Below are positions 11,695-22,145 of a stretch of 64,000 nucleotides of DNA, in pieces (the first letter of the stretch is position 1; each line of letters begins with the position of its first letter). The stretch comes from Cinnamomum chago. Lineage: Eukaryota; Streptophyta; Magnoliopsida; Laurales; Lauraceae. Made by a program: the position numbers and the translations under genes. The stretch is from NCBI GenBank assembly GCA_038049695.1, contig CP142457.1, positions 60,384,501 through 60,448,500 on the forward strand, in the 5' to 3' direction. The notes beneath the pieces are model-generated. The model saw only the letters and a program-made list of their open reading frames with translations, did no database searches and was not told where the DNA came from.

Positions 11695-12605
11695 TAGAGT
11701 TTCTAGGGTTGGATTGTGCTGCGTTGTGATCGACGGATCGGATCAAGGGTGTCCGGATTTCTGTGCGTGGATTTTTCGTTGCAAGAAAAAGAGATCGTTT
11801 CTGATCTCGAGTGGGCCACATTGATCGGGGTTTTTTCCGTTCAGGGGAGATCTCCAAGAAGAACACACAGAGATTCGTTTTTATTTCGGTTGTAGAAATC
11901 CCAACCGTGGGTACTGATCACTTGGGAAGAAAGTTCAACCGGAAGAAACAGAAGAAAAACAGGTTCTGAATCGTTTCTTTTGTGCTCAAATCGGTGCCTT
12001 ACTGACGCCGTCAGCGCGTCACCGCACTTCGCCGAAGAATAATATCAGTCGCCATCGTGTCGTTCGCCGCCGTGCCGTGGCCGGAGAACAAGCGGAAGAC
12101 GGAAGGCAGCAACACCACCTTTGCTGGTTGCAGATTGTTTCTGTTTACAGAACCCAGTTCTGTTTGAAGAAGAAGTGCAGGTGGGCCTGAGTTAGGTTTT
12201 GGGCCAGACGACCTGACCCGCGAAGCAGGAAGCCCAGTCCAGCAGACGCTGACGTCAGCGCCACGTCAGCAGAACAGTACAGTCCGCAGTGTTTGACTTG
12301 GATCGACGGCAGAAACTTGTTCTCGCGATATCTTGATCATCCGAGGTAAGATCGGAGATCCGTTTGCGCCTATAGACTCGTTGCGAGCAGATCTACGTAA
12401 CTGTGGAAGAAGATTGGCAGTTTGACGGTCAACAAGAAAGTTTGACTAATCGGAGCGTAGAAAATTATTCTCGCGATATCGGAGCCATCCAGAGTCGGAT
12501 TTCGGATCCGTTTCTTCCAGCGTGCTCGTGGTGACGAGATCTACAGATTGGTGCAGAAATTAAGGTTAGTGAAAGTTGTTTATATTTCTTGATTATTGAA
12601 TTGAG
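11695..12605 (+). other. Untranslated leader of the inner copia element
   Basis: About 0.9 kb between the primer-binding site and the gag ATG. It is more GC-rich than the surroundings (CGCCGTGCCGTGGCCGGAG-like words) and has no long open frame in the gag phase. Long leaders are common in plant LTR elements and may hold the packaging signal; no particular signal can be shown here. Confidence 0.6.
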
Positions 12606-15353
12606 ATGGAGAACAACAATGTGAACACTACCATGATCAAATTGAACCATACAAATTGGTTAATTTGGAAACCAAAGATGGAGGATATCCTTTATTGCAA
12701 AGACCTCTATGATCCCATTGAGGGGGATAGTGCCCGACCAAAAGAGATGTCTGATCCAGATTGAAAAAAGATGCATAGAAAGACCATTGGTCACATCAGA
12801 CAGTGGGTGGATAATAGCATATTTCATCACGTGTCTAATGAAACCAATGCGAGAACCCTTTGGAAGAAGTTAAAAGAAAGATATGAGAAGAAAACGGCAG
12901 TGAATAAAACTTTTCTCATTAGAAAGCTTGTGAATATGAAATTCAAGGAGGGTGGTAAAATTGAAGAGCACATAAATGAATTCCAATGCGTTGTGAATGA
13001 ATTAGCCACAATGAAGATGGTCCTTAATGATGAGATGCAAGCTTTATTGCTTCTAAGTTCTTTGCCAGATACATGGGAGACATTGGTTGTTTCCGTGAGC
13101 AACTCTACTCCAGATGGTGTGTTATCAATGAGTCAGGTTACTAGCAGCTTGTTAAATGAAGAAACACGAAGAAAAACTGCAGGGACAGATAATGCACAGG
13201 CCTTTGTTACCGAGAAAAGGGGGAGGAGTAAGAGTAGGGCACCAAAGGGGGGTCGTGGCAAGTCTAGAGGTGAATCACAGACTAAGAAAAAGTCTGGAAA
13301 ATGCTTTCACTGTGGTAAGGAGGGTCACATTAAGAAGAATTGCTTTGCCTTTAAAGAAAAGAAAGGAGCCAACAATGAGCAGAAGAATGACACTGACACT
13401 ACAGCTACTTTGGATAATGAAGTAGCGCTACTGGCCAGTGAAGATGAAGGGTGTTTGAGTGTTGCAGATGATCAGGTTGAGTGGGTTGTTGACACAACAA
13501 CATCCTACCATGCTACTCCTTCTAAGGAGATGTTCACAACGTACAAAGCAGGGGACTTTGGCACTGTGAAGATGGGCAACACAAGTCATTCGGATATTGT
13601 TGGGATCGGTGATGTCTGTATTAAAATCGATATTGGTTGCACAATGATGTTGAAAGATATGCGACATATTCCTGATCTGCGGTTGAATCTGATTTCCGGA
13701 ACTTCATTGGACCGTGCAGGTTATGAGAGTTACTTCAGAAATGGCAGGTGGAAACTCACTAAAGGGTCTCTTATTGTTGCGAGAGGGAAGGCGTGTAATA
13801 CGCTGTACAAGACACATGTGAAGCTATGCAAAGGTGTGTTGAATGCTGTTGAAGACAGATCCTCTCCGAATCTGTGGCACAAGAGACTGGGACATATGAG
13901 TGCGAAAGGACTGCAGTTATTGGCAAAGAAAAATTGTATTTATTACTCCAAAGGTACATCCCTTGACCCTTGTGATTATTGCTTGTTTGGTAAACAACAT
14001 AGGGTATCTTTTTCTAAAACATCAACGATAAAATCTAATGTGTTGGATTTGATATATTCTGATGTTTGTGGTCCCATGGAGGTGGAGTCATTGGGTGACA
14101 ATAAGTTTTTTGTCACATTTATTGATGATGCATCCAGGAAAGTCTGGATTTATACGTTGAAATCGAAGGATCAGGTGTTCCAGATATTTAAACAATTTCA
14201 TGTCATGGTTGAAAGAGAAACAGGAAAGCTCTTGAAATGTCTCCGCACAGATAATGGTGGAGAGTACACATCTAATCAGTTTAAAAGCTATTGCTCAAAG
14301 CATGGTATTCGACATGAAAGAACAATTCCTGGTACTCCACAGCACAATGGTGTGGCAGAGAGAATGAACCGCACTATTCTTGAAAGGATGAGATGCATGA
14401 TTAGAGTGGCACAGCTACCCAAGCCATTTTGGGGTGAAGCTGTCCTGACTGCCGTTTACCTGATTAACAGGTCTCCCTCAGTTCCTTTGGATTTTGACAT
14501 TCCGGAGAGAAAATGGACAAGTAAAGATGCTTCATATTCTCATTTGAAGGTGTTTGGGTGCAAGGCTTTTGCACATGTACCAAAGGAGCAACGTTCGAAG
14601 CTGGATGATAAGGCAGTATGTTGCATTTTCCTTGGCTATGGTGGAGCTGAGTTTGATTACAGATTATGGGATCCAGAGAAGAGGAAAATTATCAGAAGTA
14701 GGGATGTGGTGTTTCATGAAGACCAGTTCTTTGGAGATATTGAGAATACTGAAAAATCTAAAGAAGTTGTTGATGGAGTGGTTGATCTCACACCGACACC
14801 TTCTCCAGTGCAGACTACAGGTGGAGAAGGTGGACAAAACAATCCGGATCATGATGAGGCGCAGGGGTTGCCAGATGAACATGGTGTTGAGCAGGGGGAG
14901 CAGTCTCCTCAGTTAGAAACCACAGAACCTCAAGTTAGGAGGTTTACTCGAGAGCGTCAACCATCAACAAAATATCCTGCAGCAGATTATATTTTGCTTA
15001 CTGATGAGGGGGAGCCAGAGAGCTACCCAGAAGTAACAACTCATGCAGATAAAGATGAGTGGATGAAGGCTATGCAGGATGAGATGAGTTCTTTGAAAAA
15101 GAACAATACTTATGAGCTGGTGGAACTTCCAAAAGGTAGGAAGGTTTTGAAGAACAAATGGGTGTTCAAACTGAAGAGAGATGACAGTGGAAAACTGATA
15201 AAACACAAAGCACGACTAGTGGTCAAAGGCTTTTCGCAGACGAAGGGTATTGACTTCGATGAAATCTTCTCTCCAGTTGTTAAGATGATTTCTATCAGAG
15301 TTGTCTTAGGTCTAGTCGCAGCATGGACCTTGAGCTTGAACAGATGGATGTGA
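12606..15353 (+). pseudogene. Inner copia gag-protease-integrase-RT (5' part), with nonsense and frameshift
   Basis: The polyprotein starts at ATG 12606. After 52 codons there is an in-frame TGA at 12762-12764, where family members usually have Trp (TGG). The same frame then stays open to 15353. Domains in order: copia gag with IKLNHTNWLIWKPKMED at the N-terminus; zinc knuckle CFHCGKEGHIKKNC; protease region (VVDTTTSYH); integrase zinc finger (LWHKRLGHMS, CDYCLFGKQH); integrase core with an intact Asp-Asp-Glu set (YSDVCGP, RTDNGGEY, NGVAER); a linker rich in acidic residues and Pro; and the start of reverse transcriptase (NKWVFKLKRDDSG, KARLVVKGFSQ). At about 15315-15323 the frame is lost. 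The RT continues in the -1 frame, consistent with loss of one base just before ATG 15323. Confidence 0.9.
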
Positions 15354-16321
15354 AGACTGCATTTCTTCACGGTGATCTAAAAGAAGAGATCTACATGACT
15401 CAGCCGGAGGGGTTTGAGGTAGAAGGAACAGAACAGAGGGTTTGCAGGTTGAAGAAGAGTCTCTACGGGTTGAAACAAGCACCGAGACAATGGTACAAGA
15501 AGTTTGATTCATTCATGGTGAGTCATGGGTACCGGAGGACAGCTGCAGATCATTGTGTTTATGTTCGTAAATTTGGTAATGACAAATTTATCATCCTTCT
15601 TTTATATGTAGATGATATGTTGATAGTTGGACATGATAGTAAGATGATTGACAGGCTGAAAATGGATATGTCAAAGACTTTTGACATGAAAGACTTGGGA
15701 CCCGCACGACAAATTTTGGGAATGCAAATACGTCGTGACAGGAATACCAAGAAGCTGTGGTTGTCACAGGAGAAATATGTTGAACGGGTGCTAGCAAAGT
15801 TCAACATGAAAGATGCTAAGCCAGTTAGCATGCCTTTAGCCAGTCACTTTAAGCTCAGTAAGAGACTATGTCCTACTATAGATGAAGAAAAGGAACGGAT
15901 GATGTCTGTTCCATACTCCTCAGCAGTTGGGAGTCTTATGTATGCCATGGTGTGTACACGGCCAGACATTGCTCATGCAGTGAGTTTAGTGAGTAGATTT
16001 CTTTCTAACCTTGGGAAAGAGTATTGGGAAGCAGTGAAGTGGATCTTCAGATACCTGAGAGGTACATCAGATTTTTGCTTGTGTTTCGGAGGCTCAAAAC
16101 CAATACTTGAAGGCTTTACAGATGCTGATTTTGCAAGCGATCTTGATCGTCGGTTGTCTACTTCTGGATACTTATTTACTTTTGCAGGGGGAGCTATTTC
16201 CTGGCAGTCTAAGTTGCAGAAGTGCACAACATTGTCTACAACCGAAGCAGAATACATAGCTGCTAATGAAGCAGGGAAGAAGATGATTTGGTTGAATTTT
16301 TTTTTCGAGAACTGGATTTGA
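15323..16321 (+). pseudogene. Inner copia reverse transcriptase and RNase H segment
   Basis: A continuation of the polyprotein in another frame. The FLHGDL block and the catalytic YVDDMLIVG motif of reverse transcriptase are intact, followed by the LWLSQEKYVERVL and VGSLMYAMVCTRPD blocks. RNase H begins with FTDADFASD and STTEAEYIA. The frame then breaks in a run of nine T (16297-16305), where a homopolymer slip is likely, and ends at 16321. Confidence 0.88.
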
Positions 16322-16566
16322 AGTAAGGAGAGTATGTGGTCTACTGTGATAGTCAGAGTGCTATGGATCTTAGCAAGAACGCTACATACCATGCCCGTAC
16401 GAAGCACATTGATGTGAGATATCATTGGATTCGTGAGGTCATCGAAAAGAATCTCATGAAGCTGGAGAAGATTCATACTGGCAAGAATCCCTCAGACATG
16501 ATGACTAAGGTCGTGTCTAAGGGAAAGCTAGAGCTGTGTTCAGAGTTGGCAGGACTGGACTCCTAG
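16306..16566 (+). pseudogene. Inner copia RNase H C-terminal segment
   Basis: After the T-run the family-typical sequence continues in a third frame, but a TAA at 16324-16326 interrupts it. The tail then reads VVYCDSQSAMDLSKN, YHARTKHIDVRYHW and a final ELAGLDS, with the stop at 16564-16566, about 45 bp before the right LTR. The CDSQSAM and HARTKHID blocks are standard copia RNase H. Confidence 0.88.
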
Positions 16567-16600
16567 TAAGGGGGTTCAGAGGCGTCTTCCCCATGGTCTG

Positions 16601-16610
16601 GAGGGGGAGA
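16601..16610 (+). promoter_or_regulatory. Polypurine tract of the inner copia element
   Basis: GAGGGGGAGA, one base before the right LTR. It is the plus-strand primer used in reverse transcription. Confidence 0.85.
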
Positions 16611-16611
16611 T

Positions 16612-16933
16612 TGTTGGCCTAGTGGGTCCAGACCAATTGGGTTTAGGGTCATGGGTATTTTGGTAATTGTACCAAGACTTTCTTATTTACTAAGATAGGG
16701 TTTCTTGTGGGATAAGAAAGAGAGCATTATATATTCATGTAATGGGTAACCCATGAGGTACTGTACTGCATATCATACAGAGAGTGAACCGAAAGGAGAG
16801 TCGAGTTTCTTTCCCGTGGACGTAGGCAAGATTGCCGAACCACGTAAATCTCTTTGTGTGTGATTGTTTGTTCTTGTGTGATTGATTGATTGCTCGATCG
16901 CTCTTTCACGTTTCCGCATACACGCGCACAACA
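16612..16933 (+). repeat. Right LTR of the inner copia element
   Basis: 322 bp, TGTTGGCC...ACAACA. Six substitutions against 11358-11679. Confidence 0.93.
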
Positions 16934-17134
16934 TTCCATGCTCGCACAAAGCATATAGAACTTGACTATAACTTTGTCCGAGAACTTGTTGCATCTGGGC
17001 AACTTCGTGTTCACTTTATTTCCTCAGTTGATCAGATTGCAGACATCATGACTAAAGCTCTCGGGTCTAAGCGGTTTCTGTTCCTTAGGCCCAAGCTCAC
17101 TGTGGTTCCCACTACTTCGCTTGCGGGGGCGTGA
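16934..17134 (+). pseudogene. Outer copia RNase H C-terminus, separated by the nested insertion
   Basis: The reading frame resumes after the inner element with FHARTKHIELDYNFVREL and ends with ADIMTKALGSKRF and a short tail. The TTCCA at 16934-16938 is the second copy of the inner element's TSD. The stop codon TGA (17132-17134) is formed by the first three bases of the right LTR, so the LTR start supplies the end of the polyprotein. Confidence 0.9.
17123..17131 (+). promoter_or_regulatory. Polypurine-like tract of the outer copia element
   Basis: GCGGGGGCG directly before the right LTR. It is interrupted by pyrimidines, so it is a weak match to a polypurine tract, but its position is right. 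Confidence 0.6.
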
Positions 17135-17350
17135 TAGCATAAATTGATATGCCCAGATCTCCAACTCAGCACAGTCCATCAGATCCTGTAAATTAGCATT
17201 CTGTTTTGGTAACTGTATAGATTGTTTCAATCTCTTTTGATTTGTATCTATCACATTGTAATCAAACACAAACAGAAAGTCTATATATAATACAGGTCAA
17301 CTCTCCACTCAGTACACAGAGAATGAGTAACTTTCACAATTCCTGTTTCA
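17132..17350 (+). repeat. Right LTR of the outer copia element
   Basis: 219 bp, TGATAGC...GTTTCA. It lacks 11 bp that the left LTR has between two GTTTC words near the 3' end; otherwise seven substitutions. CACAT TSD at 17351-17355. Confidence 0.92.
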
Positions 17351-17355
17351 CACAT
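17351..17355. repeat. Right target-site duplication of the outer copia element
   Basis: CACAT, identical to 6992-6996. Confidence 0.9.
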
Positions 17356-18208
17356 GTTGTCAGCCACACAAATATGGTCAATGGATGGTGATTTACACCG
17401 GTCCTAGTGGTCCCCATAACAAATGTGTTACACATTGAAAAGTATGCTTCAATCAATGTATATAGAGGAAGCACTTGTAGTAGTAAATGAAGGGAATTGT
17501 ACAAGCAGAGAGAAATTACCATAGAGAAAATCCTAGTTTGGAATAGGAAAATAATTAATAATCTAATAATAAACTATAAATTAGAACTGGGGTAGGTGAA
17601 ACATCAGTTATTTTTATTTAATGCATGGAACACTCAACAAACATAACTTAGTAAAAGGGTGAAACAAAGGGAAATTGATAAAAAAAAAAAAAAAACTGGT
17701 AGGGTTTGATGGGTGAAAGCTGTAAATCAAGTTTTTGCTGGAAATAACTCAGCAAGAAGTAGTGGTTCTCCATCTGCCATAGATTTCTTGGCCTTTGATC
17801 ATAAGGCAGAGAATATCCATTGTGGTGGAGGTAGGAAGTTTTCCTTAAAGTGCTACTACATAAAAATAAATTCTTGGGGGTTCATATGTAAAAGAACACA
17901 TGAGTTTCTATGTTGTGAACTCATCATGGTTGCCCCAGCTGGAATTAGAATTTTTTTTTTTTTAAAAGTGAGCCATGTGAAATTGTTGGCACCTGTGATG
18001 GGTGCACGTGTGATAACACATGAGTGGGCCCTAATGAAAATGCCTACACAGTATCTGTTTCTTCCTGCAAAGAATTTCAATTCAAATCTCCCCCTCCTCT
18101 CTTATTCCCTGATATTTGAAGCAGAGCTTTTCTCCCTATTTAATGAGTTTGGGACGCCCCTCTTAAAGCACAAAAAAAAAAAAAAATACTTTTGTTCATG
18201 TAAGAAGT
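17356..18208. other. Intergenic, no gene recognised
   Basis: AT-rich, with A-runs near 17680 and 18171. A 165-codon open frame at 17713-18210 shows no domain, contains a run of Phe and Lys encoded by homopolymers, and is probably fortuitous. Confidence 0.55.
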
Positions 18209-18223
18209 AGAATATATATAGTT
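18209..18223. repeat. Left target-site duplication of the SINE
   Basis: AGAATATATATAGTT, repeated exactly at 18400-18414. Confidence 0.85.
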
Positions 18224-18399
18224 TAACTTCAAGGGGTAACTTAGTTGGCCTAGGACTACGGTTTGCACCCGGAGGTTGTAGGTTTGAAACTGCACTACCA
18301 CACTAGGGCTACAAGGGAGTTTACCCGGCTTCCCTCTGGGCCCGGGGGAATTAGTCCAATACAAAGGGTTGGGAACCCTCCGATAGCAAAAAAACAAAA
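18224..18399 (+). mobile_element. tRNA-derived SINE (176 bp)
   Basis: A box TAACTTAGTTGG at 18237-18248 and B box GGTTTGAAACT at 18281-18291 are spaced as in a tRNA promoter. A tRNA-unrelated body follows (GGGCCCGGGGGAATTAGTCC), then an A-rich tail. An exact 15-bp duplication encloses it, as expected for LINE-mediated insertion. SINEs are transcribed by RNA polymerase III and mobilised in trans. The family was not identified. The perfect TSD suggests a young insertion. Confidence 0.85.
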
Positions 18400-18414
18400 A
18401 GAATATATATAGTT
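18400..18414. repeat. Right target-site duplication of the SINE
   Basis: AGAATATATATAGTT, identical to 18209-18223. Confidence 0.85.
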
Positions 18415-20276
18415 CATTATTTGACTCTACGAGACTACAACTGGGGTGTCGATCTTTGCCCTTAGATTGTCTAGAGTGTATTGGAGCTGATCTTTGATTT
18501 CTACAAAATTATATTATCCAATCTACTGTATCTACATATTCATGTTCATTGCTGCAGATTTATATCCAAGTTTCATCAATGTTAAAGGCTTATGGACATT
18601 TTGGAGGGACAATTTAATCTATCAAATAAAAAGTAAGCATATAGATTATCTATCTACAAGAAAAACCACTTGACCAAAAGTCCACAGTGAGAGGATTTAA
18701 GGCCATCAAGTAAAAAGTACATAATTATGAAAATGTAGAGGAGCTTATTTTGACAGTCCATTGTGACCTTGGATGAAGTGGATAAAAATTCTCAATGGTG
18801 CTGAATTTTGAGAAAAAAGTGAAAAAAAGAAAGAAAGCCTACTGTGTAGAGTTACATTTTACAGAGAGAAAGCAGATGGATCCCACAGCTTGGGGACAAA
18901 CTCATGACCACAGAAACCTCAATCTGAAATCATCATATCAATCATGAGATTCGACATGATCCAACGTTTTGACAAGCTATGGTGGAGTTGCCAGCTCAAA
19001 ATATGAAAATATTGCAGCTTTCCCTGTTACAGAGTGGCCAGCAACTAATGTTGTGGTTGAAATTGTAAAAGGGAAATATGTCCTTCCTTCCATCTCCTTT
19101 CTCCTTTCACTAATTACTTGCAGCTGAAACAAGAGCCAGAGTTTGAGTTCAAAAACTCACCGAGTTTACTCTTCAGGCAAGGGCTATTAGCTATATGTTG
19201 GATATTGTGCCCCCCACCACCACCATTTCGGATTGCAAGGCGGGCATTTGGATGAGTTAAAATGGCCCAATGACCAATACATCTGCACAGGGGATTTTAG
19301 AGTTTCTAATTATAAAAATGTATATCAATCAGACATGACCAAAACCCAAACGCATAGGGCTATGAAGAACTGGTGATTGGTTTTGCTGCAAGAACGTTTT
19401 TTTTTTTTTCTAGGAACAGGGGGACCTACAGTGTGCATTTTTTCTTGGGCCAGTTGGAAGCTTTTGGAGGATTTGACAATGATGCACACCACTTATGCAA
19501 TAAAATAGATGTCTGTTTTCTAGTTGATTGGTTTTTTTTTTTTTCATCTTATGGTGGAGGTTCTATGATGTTCAAAGGCTTTAGGTGACATGGGTCCCTA
19601 CTCACACTTTATCTAATCCGAGTCCTTTCACAAAGAAGTTGGTTCCTTGTTTTCTTCTTTCTTTTCTAGGGATCCAAAGTTACCACTCATCTCTGATTGC
19701 AACATTCCTTCTGCTGACTGCCTCTAGTCTAGTTGTTAGAGCTCATACATGCATGATGAGAGGGGAAAGGTCCTGTTGAAGTGTCCCACTTCGTCGGATA
19801 GCGATAGTAAGAAGATTAATTTGTCAATTAGCAAATAGGATAAGCCAGTTGTAGCTTTGTGTTTCAAGCTGTTAGTTGGTGATTCACTGTTTTAAAAGCA
19901 TGGGTCTGAAATCATAGTTATTTTATTCTTGTTGGGCCTTCTTGTTTGATAGAATTAATAGAAATTCATGATGAAATGAGCTTTATTTAAATTTAGTTTA
20001 AAGAGGTGAGGGTCGAAAGATACGGGCTTAGAGTTATATGATAGCAATGTAGATGGGACCTTTGACTTTCCTAACATTTGAATCAGTGATGATTGGGCAT
20101 TCATCTTGCATCTCCCCTTGATTCTATTTCCATTTGAAGGGGACATTATTTGCTGTCATTTTGTATATTAGCTTTGGTAATTGAATTTATAGAAATTTAT
20201 TTACATGAAACAATCCGGCTCTAAGCATTCGAGCAAAGTGAGCGTCAAATTTCCAATTTTAATTTTGTTTATTGAT
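18415..20276. other. Intergenic, no gene recognised
   Basis: Only short open frames without motifs. Several T-runs (near 19398 and 19532). I see no RNA gene or complete element. Confidence 0.55.
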
Positions 20277-20489
20277 CACTACAAAAAAGTGACCTTTAAC
20301 TACGATCGGGATGAGATTTAGCGATAATTTTTTTTCCCATCGCTATTGTCACAAATAACTCTTATATGGTTAAAAAGGACATTATAACGACTCTATTTCT
20401 AGCGAAAAAAAATTTCACCATAAAAGAACACCTTTAGCCTCAGAAAAAGGTTGTTTATTCGCTGCTAAAGGTTATGTTTTTTTGTAGTC
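20277..20489 (+). mobile_element. Small CACTA-type MITE (about 213 bp)
   Basis: It starts CACTACAAAAAAGTGACC and ends TTTTTTTGTAGTC, so the ends are inverted copies of CACTACAAAAAA apart from the last base. Subterminal words (GACCTTTAACTACGATCGG at one end, CGCTGCTAAAGGTTATG at the other) are also inverted relatives, a pattern I know from plant CACTA miniature elements. No coding capacity. A 3-bp target duplication could not be confirmed because the right terminal base appears mutated. Confidence 0.7.
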
Positions 20490-21984
20490 TACCAGAACAA
20501 TCTTACAACACCATCACATTTTATTAAATCATGGTGTCTCAACTTACTTTCATAAAACTCAAACAAACAATGAGCTCTAACCTTACTTGTGTTAACACTC
20601 ATTGTGATTTCACTCAAATTACTGAGGCCCATCTAATTAACTACTTTCCTCTTTGGCTATTCTAATAAAATCCAAGGGAGTTCATCATGTGTGGTGAACT
20701 GTAGTACAATGTCAGGCACCAACTGTAATTGATACAAGAGTAGTAACTCAAATTAGAGCGGGTGTGTAGTTTGGATTGTGAAAAGGTGAACCCTACATAT
20801 GTATTTAGGTGAGGTTCCATGGTTAATTAAATGTGGTGGTGCACACTTTAGTTCTTTGCCTTCGCCTAGTCTTCTGAATCCTTTTTTGTTTTCCCTGCCA
20901 TCCATATCATCTAACCACAATCCTATCAAGAAAAAGAGCCCCCCGTGAATTTGTGGGGTCCATTTTCTCTGTTCATCATCAAGTGAAAGGCGGATTCTAC
21001 AAATTAGGCATGTTCAAAATTCAACCCCATCATAAGCTTTGAGTAATTGGGTGTAAGGATATGAAATAGATGATAACCAACCATTGCAGTAGTGGCATGT
21101 CATAAACCAATACTTTTAACCAGCTGCATTTTGATGTATAGGATGAATGATGCAGAGCAGGTTACCATTCCACCAATGGTCCCACCCAGCATATTTTTAA
21201 TAGCTTTCTAATTTTTTTTGTAATTAAGATTAGTATTCTAAATTTATTTTGTTTCCTAGTTTGATTATGATAGTTTCTATTATTAGATTAGATTTTCTTA
21301 GGCCCGAAGTTACTTTGCCTATTTATATTACACTATAGAGATGATAATTTCATATTTGAAATAGAATAAAATTGGAAATTTTCTTTGAAGAGGTTGTTCC
21401 TTATGTTAGAAATCATTGCGGAGATAATTTGAGATGTTTTTGACACGTGCTTCGGCATCTATGCAAACCCTAACCCTAGGGCGTGCATCACTTCATCTGA
21501 AGATGACATCTAGCCACATAGGGGTGGGACCATTTTGATGACATGATGAGTGGGCCATGGCAGCATCTGAGACATCAATGCCCAACTGGATGCATGCGCG
21601 CGTGTTAGAATGTACGTGAGAGTGCACGCCATATAAAATCATGAGGTCACACACACAAACACACTTTACTACTCTCTTTTCTTTTTTTTTTTGTTGGTAA
21701 ACACACTTTACTACTCTTAATAGTAGCATATAATGACATAAAAGCATTTTCAAAAGAGAAAAGTGCATGTGAGCTGCACGAAAAGAGGAATCTCAAGGGG
21801 AGGGGGTAGTGGGTAGCCTTTTCGATCTCAAGCCGAAATGTTTGAATCTTTTTCTATTCTTTTCTAATAATGAAACAAAAGAGAAGACCCGCTGCCTTCA
21901 TCTATATCTACACCCACCAACACAGACTTCCAGACAAGATATATCTCAGTCTAAAAGATGGTTTTAAGATCCCCAGATCCCCAT

Positions 21985-22001
21985 CCCCCCCCCCCCCCCC
22001 C
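21985..22001. repeat. C17 homopolymer
   Basis: Seventeen consecutive C, followed by GGG. Confidence 0.95.
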
Positions 22002-22059
22002 GGGTTGAATCCACTCTTTTTTGTTAGAGGATCAATGGGTCGACAAGGGTCCTATTAAC

Positions 22060-22145
22060 CTTTTTTTTCTCCCTAGATTTCAAAACTCATGTCCTCACTT
22101 TCGCACCTATTGTCCCTAACCAGCTGACCCATTGCCAGGGATGGA
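22060..22145 (-). repeat. Possible SINE relic (degenerate Pol III boxes)
   Basis: On the minus strand TGGGTCAGCTGG resembles the A box, and AGTTTTGAAATC about 35 nt downstream resembles the B box. An A-run lies beyond it. No TSD was found. Weak call. Confidence 0.25.

Larger units (their letters stand above)
11358..16933 (+). mobile_element. Inner (nested) Ty1/copia LTR retrotransposon
   Basis: 5576 bp, inserted in the same orientation as its host. Both LTRs are 322 bp, start TGTTGGCC and end CAACA, and differ at six positions (about 98.1% identical). Other parts are a primer-binding site at 11682-11694, a long leader of about 0.9 kb, a gag-pol region from 12606, and a polypurine tract at 16601-16610. 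A TTCCA duplication flanks it. The polyprotein is of a different copia lineage from the outer one (gag IKLNHTNWLIWKPKMED, protease DTTTSYH, zinc knuckle CFHCGKEGHIKKNC), resembling the Tnt1/Tork-like group; the lineage call is tentative. It has four coding lesions and is not autonomous as it stands. Confidence 0.93.
6997..17350 (+). mobile_element. Outer Ty1/copia LTR retrotransposon, interrupted by a nested copia
   Basis: This is a full-length element in architecture: 230-bp left LTR, tRNA primer-binding site at 7227-7238, gag, protease, integrase, reverse transcriptase, RNase H, a purine-rich GCGGGGGCG tract (17123-17131), 219-bp right LTR, and CACAT duplications on both sides. The domain order PR-INT-RT-RH is the copia order. 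The protein resembles the RE1 group (TNYLVWKYQMES in gag). Removing the inner element and one copy of its TSD (11358-16938) leaves about 4773 bp, a normal copia length. The coding region has an in-frame stop, a frameshift, a lost integrase catalytic residue and the nested insertion, so this copy cannot be autonomous. Seven substitutions in 219 aligned LTR bases indicate a fairly recent insertion, older than the inner element. Confidence 0.93.

Noticed and set aside
17713..18210. 165-codon open frame next to the SINE
   Set aside because: Includes homopolymer-encoded Phe and Lys runs and no domain; it ends inside the SINE target duplication.
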